Source: Acaricomes phytoseiuli DSM 14247
Lineage (GTDB): Bacteria > Actinomycetota > Actinomycetes > Actinomycetales > Micrococcaceae
DNA: 64,000 nucleotides
Direction of reading: 5' to 3'
NCBI RefSeq assembly: GCF_000376245.1
Contig: NZ_AQXM01000059.1
Span: 1 to 64,000 of the forward strand
Within the stretch, counting starts at the first letter, position 1. Each line of letters begins with the position of its first letter. Positions 1 to 8,853 of this stretch are shown piece after piece. The notes beneath the pieces are model-generated. The model was not told where the DNA came from. It saw only the letters and a program-made list of their open reading frames with translations, and did no database searches. The position numbers and the translations under genes were made by a program.

Positions 1-206
1 GCCTCGCGGAGCTGCTTACGCTCGTCCTCGGTCAGGCCCGGCACGCGCCCGTCTTCGATGTTTGCTTTTTTCAGCCAGTTGAACAACGAGGCTTCGGAAA
101 TCCCGAAGTCTCTCGCAATCTGCGATAACGGGGCCCGGGCTTTACGGGCCACAGCCACGACATCGTCACGGAACTCTTTCGGATAGGGCTTGGGCAAGAG
201 ATACAT
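1..206 (-). CDS. IS3-family transposase OrfA, N-terminal part (cut by window edge)
   Basis: The reverse strand reads from an ATG at 206 into the window edge and gives 68 residues beginning MYLLPKPYPKEFRDDVVAVA. This is the typical start of the small IS3-type OrfA, which carries a helix-turn-helix that binds the element's terminal repeats. A predicted helix-turn-helix is visible in the stretch with SQIARDFGISEASLFNWLKK, roughly residues 32 to 51. OrfA is normally about 90 to 100 residues and is followed by OrfB with the DDE catalytic domain, which would lie outside the window. The family is recognised from the sequence pattern; the exact IS name is not known. Confidence 0.8.
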   Translation of the reverse strand, partial: MYLLPKPYPKEFRDDVVAVARKARAPLSQIARDFGISEASLFNWLKKANIEDGRVPGLTEDERKQLRE

Positions 207-266
207 CCTTCCAGCGAGGACGAATCCTCACAGATCAGATGTCAACCAAACCCGGGGCAGACCCCA
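1..266 (-). mobile_element. End of an IS3-type insertion sequence
   Basis: The transposase start codon is 60 bases from a likely element terminus at about 266. Read outward-in from there the reverse strand begins TGGGGTCTGCCCC, which fits the TG...CA ends of IS3-family elements. Immediately beyond 266 the forward strand is an in-frame lipoprotein coding sequence without its start, which independently places the junction near 266/267. The other end of the element and the target-site duplication are outside the window, so the boundary is an inference. Confidence 0.7.
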
Positions 267-770
267 ATAGCCGGGGTCTTACTACTCAGTGGGTGCGCCT
301 CAAACCCTGATCCAAACCGCCCCTTTGACGGTACAAGGGCGGCTGAGGTGATGCGTGAGGATTTCTACGACACGATCGAGGAGACAGTCCAGCAGTCCGG
401 AACCACCTTCCCCACCTGGGACCGAAGCAACCCCAAAGATGTACGCCGTACTAGCTGTTACGTTGGATCAAAACTTGGTAACGAACTCTCCATCACCCTG
501 GACGGCGACTCTGTCGAAGACCCCCGTGCTGCGGTTGAAAGAATCAAAACCTACTGGGAATCCCAAGGCTGGAAACTCGAAACCCTCTTCGACAATACCG
601 ACCGCCCCGTGCCGAGCATACAGATCGCGGCTACTTCACCTACCGGAATTGAAGTCGTGGTCAATGCTTCAACTGGAAGCTCAATGATCCGAGTGAAGAG
701 CGATTGCTCTCTCGATCCTGCGCTGAACATCAGACCGACGCCCACCAACTCATCGGACGATCTCTTCTGA
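267..770 (+). pseudogene. Lipoprotein gene truncated at its 5' end by the IS element
   Basis: The frame that ends at 770 stays open upstream of its first GTG/ATG (348/351) to the IS junction and reads AGVLLLSGCASNPDPN, with the Cys codon at 294-296. L-S-G-C is a clear lipobox, so the product was a secreted lipoprotein whose first signal-peptide residues were replaced by IS sequence. The mature part is about 158 residues, hydrophilic, and of no family I recognise. Translation from GTG 348 or ATG 351 would give a cytoplasmic 139-140 residue protein without a signal peptide, so function is probably lost. The truncated state is read directly; the cause (IS insertion) is inferred. Confidence 0.75.
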
Positions 771-1009
771 CCATGCAGCAGCTCCTCGCCTGCACGCCCC
801 CACCACCCCTCAGCCCCATGACATGCATTGACGCTCGCGAAGCAGAAGTTATACGGTCAAAAGAATTCAGCAGCGTATAGGCTGGGCCAGGGGTCTGCCC
901 GAGGCGCACGCATTAACGGCTGGGCGACGAAAGATGAAACGAGAATAGTTACTTTAATCTGGCTCTCCGCATCCTGCTTAAAGTACCCGGAGCACATCCT
1001 AGGGAAGAT

Positions 1010-1921
1010 ATGAAGACAGCCAGTAAGCTAGCGCTGACGCTGGCCATCAGCATGCTCGCGCTCACAGGATGCACCTACGAATCCGAGAAACTCGATCGCC
1101 CGCAGCCAGCCGGCGCCCCCACCTTCGATATCAGCTCTGTGACCGCCGACGCGGCGCTGGCGGATCGGGTTCCAGCCGCCATCAAGAACAGGGGCCGGCT
1201 ATCGGTAGGGTCCAATACCGAGTACCCACCCGCCGAATTCCTCGACGCCAGCAATAAACCCACCGGTTACGACATCGAGATGATCACCGCCATCGCCAAG
1301 AAACTCGGCCTCGAAGCCGATATCCAGAGCGCGGAGTTCACCTCGATCCTCCCGGCGCTCGGCACCAAATACGACGCCGGCATATCGTCCTTCACGGTGA
1401 CCCCGGAACGGCTGCAGAACGTCAACATGGTCTCTTTCCTCAACGTCGGCACCTCCTGGGCGGTGCAGGCGGGCAACCCGGAGAACATCTCGCTGGACGA
1501 TATCTGCGGCCTGGCCATCGGTGTGCAGACCGGCACCACCCAGGAAGATCCGGATCTCAAAGAACGCAATGCGGCATGCCTGGCAGAGGGGAAGCAACCC
1601 ATCGATATCGTGACGCTCAAGAACCAGACCGATATCACCACCCGGCTGGTCAACGGCTCCCTCGACGCCATCGCCTCTGACTCCCCCGTGATCGGCTACG
1701 CCATCACCCAGACCAACGGCAAGATCGAAAAGCTCGGCGAGACCTACGATCAAGCACCCCAGGCCATCGCGATAGCCAAGGTTGATCCGGAACTCGCCGG
1801 CTTGATCAAGGACGCCCTCGACACCCTCAAGGCCGACGGCACGTACCAGAGCCTGCTCGACTCCTGGGGGTCGGCAGACGCTGCCGTCGATACCTTCGCC
1901 GTGAATCCGCAGGTGGGCTGA
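1010..1921 (+). CDS. Polar amino acid ABC transporter, substrate-binding lipoprotein
   Basis: This 303-residue protein has a type II signal peptide (residues 1-20, lipobox L-T-G-C with Cys21) and a solute-binding protein family 3 domain from about residue 60 on, starting with the typical R-L-S-V-G-S-N-T-E-Y-P-P pattern and containing T-G-Y-D-I-E-M. It would capture an amino acid outside the membrane and hand it to the permease encoded next. The stop codon shares one base with the permease start (TGATG), so the three transporter genes form an operon. The ligand cannot be told from the sequence; polar amino acids or opine-like compounds are usual for this family. Confidence 0.9.
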   Translation: MKTASKLALTLAISMLALTGCTYESEKLDRPQPAGAPTFDISSVTADAALADRVPAAIKNRGRLSVGSNTEYPPAEFLDASNKPTGYDIEMITAIAKKLGLEADIQSAEFTSILPALGTKYDAGISSFTVTPERLQNVNMVSFLNVGTSWAVQAGNPENISLDDICGLAIGVQTGTTQEDPDLKERNAACLAEGKQPIDIVTLKNQTDITTRLVNGSLDAIASDSPVIGYAITQTNGKIEKLGETYDQAPQAIAIAKVDPELAGLIKDALDTLKADGTYQSLLDSWGSADAAVDTFAVNPQVG

Positions 1922-2829
1922 TGTCATCACCCGTACCCGCATCCGAAACCCGGCCCGCCGAGGCACCGGTAGAGCGCATCAAAGCCGTGCCCGTGCGGCA
2001 TCCGGGGCGCTGGATCACCGCGATCATCATCCTGATCGTCCTAGCCCTCCTCGCGCAATCCATGGCCACTAATGACAGGTTCCGCTGGGATCTCTTCTGG
2101 CTCTACCTGCGCGATGTCAAGGTCATCCAAGGCGTCGGCTGGACCCTGCTGCTGACCTTCGCCTCGATGCTGCTGGCCATCATCCTGGCGGTCACCCTGG
2201 CCCTCATGCGGCAATCCGATAACTGGATCTTCCGCTGGGTGAGCTGGGGCTGGATCTGGTTCTTCCGCGGCACCCCGGTCTACACCCAGCTGCTCTTCTG
2301 GGGCCTGTTCGGAACGCTGTACCCCAAACTGGCTCTCGGCATACCGTGGGGCCCTGAGCTTTTCAGCCTCAACACCGGGGACTACATCCGGGGGTTCCTC
2401 GCGGCACTGCTCGGCCTGGCCCTCAATGAATCGGCTTATCTCGCCGAGATCTTCCGGGCCGGGCTGAAATCGGTGGACAAGGGCCAGGCCGAGGCCGCCG
2501 AGGCACTGGGCATCCGCAAAGGCAAGATCATGCGCCGCATCGTGCTGCCGCAGGCGATGCGGGTCATCGTGCCGCCCACCGGCAACGAGACGATCGGCCT
2601 GCTCAAGACGACTTCCCTAGTGCTGGCCGTGCCCTTCACCCTGGACCTCACCTTCGTGACCAACTCGCTCGCGAACAAGGTCTACGAACCCATTCCGTTC
2701 CTCATGATCGCCGCCTTCTGGTACTTGCTGATCACCAGCGTGCTGATGGTCGGCCAGTACTTCATCGAACGCCATTACGGCAAAGGCGTCGACAATCTGT
2801 CCCCGCAACCGGTAAGGCCGCAAGCATGA
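1921..2829 (+). CDS. Polar amino acid ABC transporter, permease
   Basis: A 302-residue integral membrane protein of the HisMQ/GlnP permease type. Several hydrophobic segments are visible (about residues 35-50, 70-95, 105-130, 160-180, 255-280). The cytoplasmic EAA loop that docks on the ATPase reads [11 protein letters not shown] at about residues 190-200. The long basic N-terminus before the first membrane segment is normal for the actinobacterial versions. It overlaps the upstream binding-protein gene by one base and the downstream ATPase gene by four bases (ATGA), which indicates translational coupling. Confidence 0.92.
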   Translation: MSSPVPASETRPAEAPVERIKAVPVRHPGRWITAIIILIVLALLAQSMATNDRFRWDLFWLYLRDVKVIQGVGWTLLLTFASMLLAIILAVTLALMRQSDNWIFRWVSWGWIWFFRGTPVYTQLLFWGLFGTLYPKLALGIPWGPELFSLNTGDYIRGFLAALLGLALNESAYLAEIFRAGLKSVDKGQAEAAEALGIRKGKIMRRIVLPQAMRVIVPPTGNETIGLLKTTSLVLAVPFTLDLTFVTNSLANKVYEPIPFLMIAAFWYLLITSVLMVGQYFIERHYGKGVDNLSPQPVRPQA

Positions 2830-3632
2830 GCACGGAGAACGCTATCGACACCCCCGGCGGAGTCTCCGCCGGCACCCCGCTGGTACGGATCCAGGGGGTG
2901 CATAAGTTCTACGGCGAGCACCACGTGCTCAAAGGCATCGATCTGACCGTGAACCAGGGCGAGGTCTCGGTGCTGATCGGGCCGTCCGGCTCCGGGAAGT
3001 CGACGATCCTGCGCTGCGTGAACCTTCTGGAGACCATCGATGCCGGGCGCGTCTACGTGGGCGACGAACTCATTGGCTACCGGGAGCACGAGGGCAGGCT
3101 GTACCAACTGAACAGCAAGGACATCGCCGCGCAGCGGGCGGAGATCGGCATGGTCTTCCAGCGCTTCAACCTCTTCGGGCACAAGACCGCGCTGGAGAAC
3201 ATCATCGAAGCTCCTATCCAGGTCAAGCGCATGCCCAAGGCCAAGGCCCGCCAGCGCGCCGAGGAGCTTTTGGAGCAGGTGGGTCTGGGGCAGCATATGA
3301 ACCATTACCCGGCGCAGCTCTCCGGCGGCCAGCAGCAGCGCGTGGCGATCGCCCGGGCACTCGCCATGGAGCCGGAGCTGATGCTGTTCGATGAACCCAC
3401 CTCCGCCCTGGACCCGGAGCTCGTAGGCGATGTGCTCGAGGTGATGAAGGATCTCGCCGCGTCCGGGATGACGATGATCGTGGTCACCCACGAGATCGGC
3501 TTCGCCCGGGAGGTGGGCGATAACCTGACCTTCATGGACGGCGGGGTCATCGTGGAATCCGGGGATCCCGCCGAGGTGATCGCTGACCCCCAGCACGCCC
3601 GGACCAGGGAGTTCCTCAGCCGCGTGCTCTAG
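2826..3632 (+). CDS. Polar amino acid ABC transporter, ATP-binding protein
   Basis: This 268-residue ABC ATPase energises the transporter. Walker A is GPSGSGKST (about residues 53-61), the Q-loop is in VFQRFNLF, the ABC signature is LSGGQQQR and Walker B is LMLFDEP, followed by the H-loop in VVTHE. Order and spacing match the HisP/GlnQ subfamily. An insertion of about 15 residues before the Q-loop ([16 protein letters not shown]) is also common in that subfamily. The stop overlaps the convergent menD stop by three bases, so the two operons end against each other with no room for a separate terminator. Confidence 0.94.
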   Translation: MSTENAIDTPGGVSAGTPLVRIQGVHKFYGEHHVLKGIDLTVNQGEVSVLIGPSGSGKSTILRCVNLLETIDAGRVYVGDELIGYREHEGRLYQLNSKDIAAQRAEIGMVFQRFNLFGHKTALENIIEAPIQVKRMPKAKARQRAEELLEQVGLGQHMNHYPAQLSGGQQQRVAIARALAMEPELMLFDEPTSALDPELVGDVLEVMKDLAASGMTMIVVTHEIGFAREVGDNLTFMDGGVIVESGDPAEVIADPQHARTREFLSRVL

Positions 3633-5413
3633 GCTTCAGCGCCTGGAACTCCCCAACCCTGCCGATTGCTCAGCACGGCTGCGCGCACTCGCTCGTGCAG
3701 CGGGCGCAGCCCGGCCCGGTCCACCCGCAGCTCCAGCACGGATCGGCCACGGATCTGGGCATCGAGGGCGCTGACCAGCTCGGCCCGGCTCCGAAGCATC
3801 CGGTGCTCCCAGCCGTAGGCCGCAGCGAGCGCCGCGAAGTCCACACTATGCGAGGTGCCGAAGAACTTCTCCACTGCGGCCCGGTATTCCGGCTGTTCCC
3901 CGAGTGCCCCGTGCTCCAGCAGGCTGAAGATCCCGCCGCCGGCGTCATTGAGCACCACGAGCTGCAGGTCGGCGGGCTGCTCCCCCCGTGGTAGCAGCAT
4001 TCCGCCGGCATCGTGCAGCAGGGTTAGGTCGCCGAGCAGCACGCGCACCGGGGCTTGGCCGGCAATAGCGATTCCCGTTGCCGTGGAGACTGTTCCGTCG
4101 ATCCCGGAGAGCCCCCGATTCGCGAAGACCAGCGGGGCGCGTTCCCCCGGGGTTCCGGCGAGATCCGTATCCCGGATCGGATTGGAGGAGCCCAGTAGCA
4201 GCCTTCCGGCAGTCCGATGCCAGACTTCGCGCGCCAGCAGCAGGCCGCTGAGGCTGCCCGAATCGGCTTCTTCCCGGAGCAGCCCGTCCAGGGCCTGCTC
4301 CGCGGAGCGGGCGGCATCCTGCCAGGCTGCTGACCATCCCGGCGCGCCGTGACCGGCGAAATCAGCCAGTTCCGGAAGCGAGGCGATGAACTGCTCACTG
4401 CGGCGTTCCGGTTCGAGCCAGGGCACCGGCCGGGGCAGGTACCTGGCCCGGGGCAGATTTTGATTCTCCACAAGGGCAGATACCGGCCGGGAGAGCGCGG
4501 GCCTGCCGAAGATCACGAGCCGTTCGATCTCCGGGGCGAAATGTTCCAGGAGCAGCCGGTAGGGCCCGATGGCTTGGGGGCCGAAGCGGGCCCGGGAGGA
4601 AGGCTCGGCGAGCAGCGGCAGGCCGAGTTCCCTGGCGAAAGCCTCTGCTTCCGGCCCCGCATCGTGCCCTGCCAGCACTACGGTGCGGCGAGCAGCCGTG
4701 GTCTGCATGGCGACCGGGCTGACGGGATCCGCCGGCGAACGCCGTGCCGGCTGGGGCAGCGCCTCGGGAACCGGCGCTGGCGCGCTTGTCTGCACTGGTT
4801 GTTTTGCTACTGGTTCTGCTAATGGTTCCGTTGCCGGGGTCAGCGGATCCCGGAAGGAGAGATTGATCTGCACCGGCCCGCTCACCACGCCTTCGAGCAG
4901 CCCGATGGCGGCGTCGACAGCGGTCTGCACCGCCGCACCCGGGTCAGTTCCAGCATCGATATCAGCGGCGAACCGCACATGGGAGCCGAAGAGATCCAGT
5001 TGGTCCGTGGTCTGGTTGGCTCCGGTGCCGCGGAGTTCGGCGGGCCGATCCGCGGAAAGCACCAGGAGGGGGACTCCGGCGTGGTCGGCTTCCATCACGG
5101 CCGGCATCAGATTGCCCACTGCAGTGCCGGAGGTGGTCACCAAGGCCACCGGCGCACCGGTTTCCAGGGCCAGGCCCACTGCGGTGAAACCGGCGCTGCG
5201 CTCATCGATGCGCACCAGGGCCCGCAGCCTGTCCGGCATCCGATGCTCGGCTTCTGCGATGGCATAGCTCAACGGCGCGTTGCGGGAACCGGGTGAGATC
5301 ACGATGAAACGGACCCCCGCGGCAAGGAGCACCTGAACCACGGACCGGGCCGCGGCCATGGAACTGACTGGTTGACCAACCGAGTTCAACGGTGCGGGCT
5401 CCTCATTCACCAC
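3629..5413 (-). CDS. menD: MenD, SEPHCHC synthase (menaquinone biosynthesis)
   Basis: MenD joins isochorismate and 2-oxoglutarate in a thiamine diphosphate-dependent reaction, the first committed step of menaquinone synthesis. The 594-residue protein has the N-terminal Pyr domain ([13 protein letters not shown]), a middle domain preceded by a long Ala/Pro-rich linker (about residues 195-240), and a C-terminal PP domain with the cofactor motif [11 protein letters not shown] and N-D-A-G-G-G-I-F. The start is GTG 5413, or the next codon, also GTG. The gene is followed in the same direction by no other gene; menC lies 81 bases upstream on the same strand, so menC-menD is the likely transcript. 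Confidence 0.95.
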   Translation of the reverse strand: MVNEEPAPLNSVGQPVSSMAAARSVVQVLLAAGVRFIVISPGSRNAPLSYAIAEAEHRMPDRLRALVRIDERSAGFTAVGLALETGAPVALVTTSGTAVGNLMPAVMEADHAGVPLLVLSADRPAELRGTGANQTTDQLDLFGSHVRFAADIDAGTDPGAAVQTAVDAAIGLLEGVVSGPVQINLSFRDPLTPATEPLAEPVAKQPVQTSAPAPVPEALPQPARRSPADPVSPVAMQTTAARRTVVLAGHDAGPEAEAFARELGLPLLAEPSSRARFGPQAIGPYRLLLEHFAPEIERLVIFGRPALSRPVSALVENQNLPRARYLPRPVPWLEPERRSEQFIASLPELADFAGHGAPGWSAAWQDAARSAEQALDGLLREEADSGSLSGLLLAREVWHRTAGRLLLGSSNPIRDTDLAGTPGERAPLVFANRGLSGIDGTVSTATGIAIAGQAPVRVLLGDLTLLHDAGGMLLPRGEQPADLQLVVLNDAGGGIFSLLEHGALGEQPEYRAAVEKFFGTSHSVDFAALAAAYGWEHRMLRSRAELVSALDAQIRGRSVLELRVDRAGLRPLHERVRAAVLSNRQGWGVPGAEA

Positions 5414-5494
5414 TCCATTCTGCTACAGATGCAGACCCGGCCCTGCGGCCTGCGGCAAGTGTTCTTCACCCAGGCTGTTCGTCACCGGGCTGTG

Positions 5495-6535
5495 TCACTC
5501 CGCTGCCGAGCTCAGCAGTGCATGGCATCGGGCCAGCCGTTGCCGCCACCAGGCCTCACGCTCCGGTGCGGCCCGGTAGCGTGCCAGCAGCTCCGGGTCC
5601 GGCAGTACCTCGCGGACCGGCAGATAGCCGGATTCGGGCTGGAGCGGCGCTACCGTGATATCCGCTGCGAACAAGGCCACGGTGCCCAGCCCGCAAGCAT
5701 AAGGCAGCTCCGGCAGGGCGGCGGCGAGCGCGACCCCGGAACGGATCCCCACCGAGGTATCGAGCGCGGAGCTCACCACGGCGGGCAGCCCGGCATCGGC
5801 GGCGAGCTGCAGGGCCCGGCGGGCTCCGGCCAGCGGCGCCGCTTTGATCACGATCAGGTCCGCCGCTCCGGCAGCGGCCACCGCGAGCGGGTCCGCTTCT
5901 TTGCGAACGCTTTCATCCGCCGCTATCAGCACCGGGATGCCCTGAGCTGCAAGGCCTTCGCGCAAACGAGCCAGCCCGGTGATGCCGGCCACCGGTTGCT
6001 CGGCGTATTCGAGTTCGTATTCGGCCATACGGGACAACGCGGACATCGCACTGCGGTGATCCCAGCCCGCGTTGGCGTCGATGCGTACCGCGGCGGCGGG
6101 GAGCTCCTGGCGCACCGCGGCCACTCGTGCCAGGTCTTCATCGAGGCTCTGCCCGGCTTCGGCCACTTTGACCTTCACCGCCGGTACCGGGCCGAACCGC
6201 GCCAGCAGCTCCGGCACCCTTGCGGCGGGAATCGCCGGAACCGTGGCATTGACCGGTACCCGGTGGCGTTTCGGTTCCGGATACCCGAGGCACCCCGCCT
6301 CGAAGGCGCTCAGCAGCCAGCGAGCCGCCTCCGCGTCGCCGTATTCGGGGAACGGGCTGAACTCCGCCCAGCCCGCGGGGCCGCGCAGCAGCATCGCCTC
6401 ACGGTGATCGATGCCGCGGAAGCGCACCCGCATGGGCAGGCAGACCACATGGGCGTTCTGGATCATCTCGGCGACCCCCGGCAGCACGTCGGCAGGCAGG
6501 GGGAGGGATCGCGCGTTATGGGCTCCGGAGGGCAT
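5495..6535 (-). CDS. menC: MenC, o-succinylbenzoate synthase
   Basis: MenC dehydrates SHCHC to o-succinylbenzoate in menaquinone synthesis and belongs to the enolase superfamily. The 346-residue product shows the catalytic K-V-K pattern (AVKVKVAEAGQ), the metal ligands in RIDANAGWD, EYAEQPVAG and AADESVR, and the second catalytic lysine in VIKAAPLAG. It lies head to tail before menD. Its start region is only 40 bases from the start of the divergent PAP2 gene, so the two share a very short promoter region. The assignment is by superfamily motifs plus context. Confidence 0.93.
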   Translation of the reverse strand: MPSGAHNARSLPLPADVLPGVAEMIQNAHVVCLPMRVRFRGIDHREAMLLRGPAGWAEFSPFPEYGDAEAARWLLSAFEAGCLGYPEPKRHRVPVNATVPAIPAARVPELLARFGPVPAVKVKVAEAGQSLDEDLARVAAVRQELPAAAVRIDANAGWDHRSAMSALSRMAEYELEYAEQPVAGITGLARLREGLAAQGIPVLIAADESVRKEADPLAVAAAGAADLIVIKAAPLAGARRALQLAADAGLPAVVSSALDTSVGIRSGVALAAALPELPYACGLGTVALFAADITVAPLQPESGYLPVREVLPDPELLARYRAAPEREAWWRQRLARCHALLSSAAE

Positions 6536-6574
6536 CTTTCGAGCCTAGCCGCTCTACGCGGTTACTCTGGAGTA

Positions 6575-7474
6575 GTGTCATCGGCGAGAACCGCGCAGCA
6601 GCCCGGACCCGGCTCCGGCCAGGGCCGGTCTTCGGCGCACCCCGGTCTCTTCTTGCTGGCCGCCGCGGTGGCACTCCTCGGGCTCATCGGCACCTATCTC
6701 TACTTCGTGCGCACCACCACGGGCCAGTTCATCGACGAGTCCGCATGGCTCGAAGCACCCGTCGTGCAACGCCGCATCGGTGACCCGATCTCGCACTTCC
6801 TCGACGCCTTGCCGATGATCTCCGTGCTGACCGGCTCGGTACTGGTGCTGCTGATCACCATCTGCCGCCGCCGATGGCTGGCCGGGGTGGTAGCAGTGGC
6901 CATGGCCCTCGGCGCCAATCTGAGCACGCAGCTGCTCAAGGCTTCGCTCCCCGAGAGGCCGGATCGCGGAATTCAGACCCTGGATCTCAATTCGCTGCCC
7001 TCAGGTCACAGTGCGCTGGCCGCTAGTGCGGTGATCGCGGTATTCCTGGTCTCCAGTGCCCGCTGGAGACCGCTGGTGGCTTTTATCGGCGGCAGTTACG
7101 CTATCGCCTCCGGAGTATCGACGCTGATCAATCAGTGGCACCGGCCCGCCGATGTGGTGGCGGCCTATCTGCTGGTGGCGGCCTGGACTGCTCTGGGCGG
7201 CTGGTTGCTCCTGCGCTTCGATACCGCGCACCGGCCTGAGCCGAGGCTCGCCAGGCATTGGGCGTCCTCCGGGTTTTGGCCGTCACTGGCCGCAGTGCTG
7301 GGGATCGGCGCAGCTTTGGTCGCGGCTGCTGCGCTGTGGCCTTTGCGGAGCGGTGAAGCTCAAGAAAGTACTGTCAACTACTTTCTAGCCGGAGTGTCTC
7401 TGATCGTGATCACCGGCTACCTGCTCTGCGTTGCGGGCATCCTGCTCTTCAGCTCCCAGAGCCGGCGCAGCTGA
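6575..7474 (+). CDS. PAP2-family membrane phosphatase
   Basis: The real reading frame probably starts at GTG 6575; the open frame extends much further upstream only because it is antisense to menC. The product (299 residues) has about six membrane segments and the three-part PAP2 signature: K-A-S-L-P-E-R-P, then L-P-S-G-H-S, then W-H-R-P-A-D-V-V, which carry the catalytic histidines. Such proteins dephosphorylate lipid phosphates such as undecaprenyl diphosphate or phosphatidic acid at the membrane. The first motif segment lies around residue 130 and the third around residue 190. The true substrate cannot be deduced. It converges with the MFS gene across a 10-base gap. Confidence 0.88.
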   Translation: MSSARTAQQPGPGSGQGRSSAHPGLFLLAAAVALLGLIGTYLYFVRTTTGQFIDESAWLEAPVVQRRIGDPISHFLDALPMISVLTGSVLVLLITICRRRWLAGVVAVAMALGANLSTQLLKASLPERPDRGIQTLDLNSLPSGHSALAASAVIAVFLVSSARWRPLVAFIGGSYAIASGVSTLINQWHRPADVVAAYLLVAAWTALGGWLLLRFDTAHRPEPRLARHWASSGFWPSLAAVLGIGAALVAAAALWPLRSGEAQESTVNYFLAGVSLIVITGYLLCVAGILLFSSQSRRS

Positions 7475-7484
7475 TTAGCCCGGC

Positions 7485-8708
7485 TCAGTCTGCCTCCAGC
7501 GGTTTGCGGCGAGGTATCCAGTACCACAGGGCAGCAGCGGCCAGCAGTCCCACGAAGCCGGTAGCACTGATACCAGCGGCCAAGGAGAGCAAGCCGGTGA
7601 GGGCCGAGATCAGCGCCGGGCCGGATACCGAGCCCAGATCGGCCAGAAGCCTCCAGATGCCGAGGAACTGCGCTCGGCCGCGCGGAGGCGAATAATCCGC
7701 ACCGAGAGTCATGACCAGCCCGGAGCCGATGCCGTTCCCGAAGCCGATCACCAGCGCGACCACAAGCAGGCCGACCGCCTGGGTGGTCAAGGGCAGCACG
7801 AGCAGGGACAAGCCCATGATCAGCATCGACGGCACCGCGACCCAGGCCCGGCCGCGGCGGTCCATGAGCTTGCCCGCCGGGTAGAAAACCAGCATGTCCA
7901 CGGCACCGGAGAGGCCGTAGATCAGTGACGTCGTCGCCGCATCGAGGCCCAGGTTCTCGGCCCAGAGCGGGAGCACCGCCTGCCGGGAGGCGCGCACCGC
8001 GCTGATGAGCAGCACCGCGACGCCCAAAGTCAGGAAAACACCGCGATGAGCCTTCACGATGCCGCGCAGAGTGATCTTGATGGGCCCCTGCGCACCGCTG
8101 CGCTGACGCGACGGCAGGTCCGGGAGCACCAAGGCGATCAGGCCTGCGGCTACCGCCCCTGCAGCCCCGACCCAGTACGCGCCGGCCAAGCCGATCAGCT
8201 GAATCGCCACGGCACCGATGAAGGGGCCGAAGAAGATCCCGATGCGCATCACCCCGCCCAAGGCGGAGAGCGCACGGGCCCGGTAGAGTACCGGCACCGC
8301 TTCGGTCAGATACTTCTGCCGGGCCAGCTTGAAAACCGCCGAAGCCGAGCCGATCATCAGGATCCCCAGGGCATAGAACCACAGATTCGGCGCACTGAGA
8401 CAGAGCAGCATCGCCAGCGTGGAGAGCACCGCGGCGCCGACGATGGCCCAGCGCTCACCGTACTTGTCGATCAGCAGGGACGCCGGGATATTGCTGATCA
8501 GGGAGCCGACCCCGATCAGCGTGACGATCAATGCGGCCATGGCGACTGAGGCGCCGAGATCCCTGGCGCTCAGTGCGATGACCGGGAGGATGGCGCCCTC
8601 GCTGAGGCCGAAGAGCAGCGACGGGCCGAAGGCGGGTAGTGCGATCGGGCGGAAGCTGAAGCCCTCACCGTCCCGAGTCACACTGTCAGCATACTCCTGA
8701 TCAGCCAT
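7485..8708 (-). CDS. MFS transporter (drug exporter-like)
   Basis: A 407-residue protein with about 12 hydrophobic segments and the MFS loop signature D-K-Y-G-E-R-W after the second membrane segment, plus a second copy-like D-R-R-G-R in the C-terminal half. It resembles drug:H+ antiporter-type exporters, but no substrate can be assigned. I prefer ATG 8708 (MADQEY); an in-frame GTG at 8744 would add 12 residues but has no visible ribosome-binding site. The gene is monocistronic and divergent from the acyltransferase gene. Confidence 0.85.
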   Translation of the reverse strand: MADQEYADSVTRDGEGFSFRPIALPAFGPSLLFGLSEGAILPVIALSARDLGASVAMAALIVTLIGVGSLISNIPASLLIDKYGERWAIVGAAVLSTLAMLLCLSAPNLWFYALGILMIGSASAVFKLARQKYLTEAVPVLYRARALSALGGVMRIGIFFGPFIGAVAIQLIGLAGAYWVGAAGAVAAGLIALVLPDLPSRQRSGAQGPIKITLRGIVKAHRGVFLTLGVAVLLISAVRASRQAVLPLWAENLGLDAATTSLIYGLSGAVDMLVFYPAGKLMDRRGRAWVAVPSMLIMGLSLLVLPLTTQAVGLLVVALVIGFGNGIGSGLVMTLGADYSPPRGRAQFLGIWRLLADLGSVSGPALISALTGLLSLAAGISATGFVGLLAAAALWYWIPRRKPLEAD

Positions 8709-8745
8709 CACCTGAAACGGCCCCGGCCTGGGGATACTCTTCACG

Positions 8746-8853
8746 AGCAGGCTCGAACATCACAATTTAGCAACATAAAGGAATAATTGCTCAGCCTGCT
8801 GCTTATTTTATATTTTCTCTTGATATATTTTTTTCGATACCTCAGGAGGAAAC
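8746..8853 (+). promoter_or_regulatory. AT-rich leader of the acyltransferase gene with an inverted repeat
   Basis: This stretch between the divergent MFS and acyltransferase genes is strikingly AT-rich compared with the surrounding DNA. It contains the inverted repeat AGCAGGCT (8746-8753) / AGCCTGCT (8793-8800), followed by a run rich in T (GCTTATTTTATATTTTC), then the strong ribosome-binding site AGGAGG at 8844-8849. The hairpin-plus-T arrangement could be an attenuator or simply the MFS/acyltransferase promoter region. No known riboswitch was recognised. Confidence 0.4.

Noticed and set aside
828-1013. 61-residue frame before the ABC transporter operon
   Set aside because: No ribosome-binding site or family resemblance; more likely leader DNA of the operon.
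5372-6574. Long open frame on the + strand leading into the PAP2 gene
   Set aside because: It is antisense to menC and menD and shows no family pattern; the PAP2 domain starts after GTG 6575.
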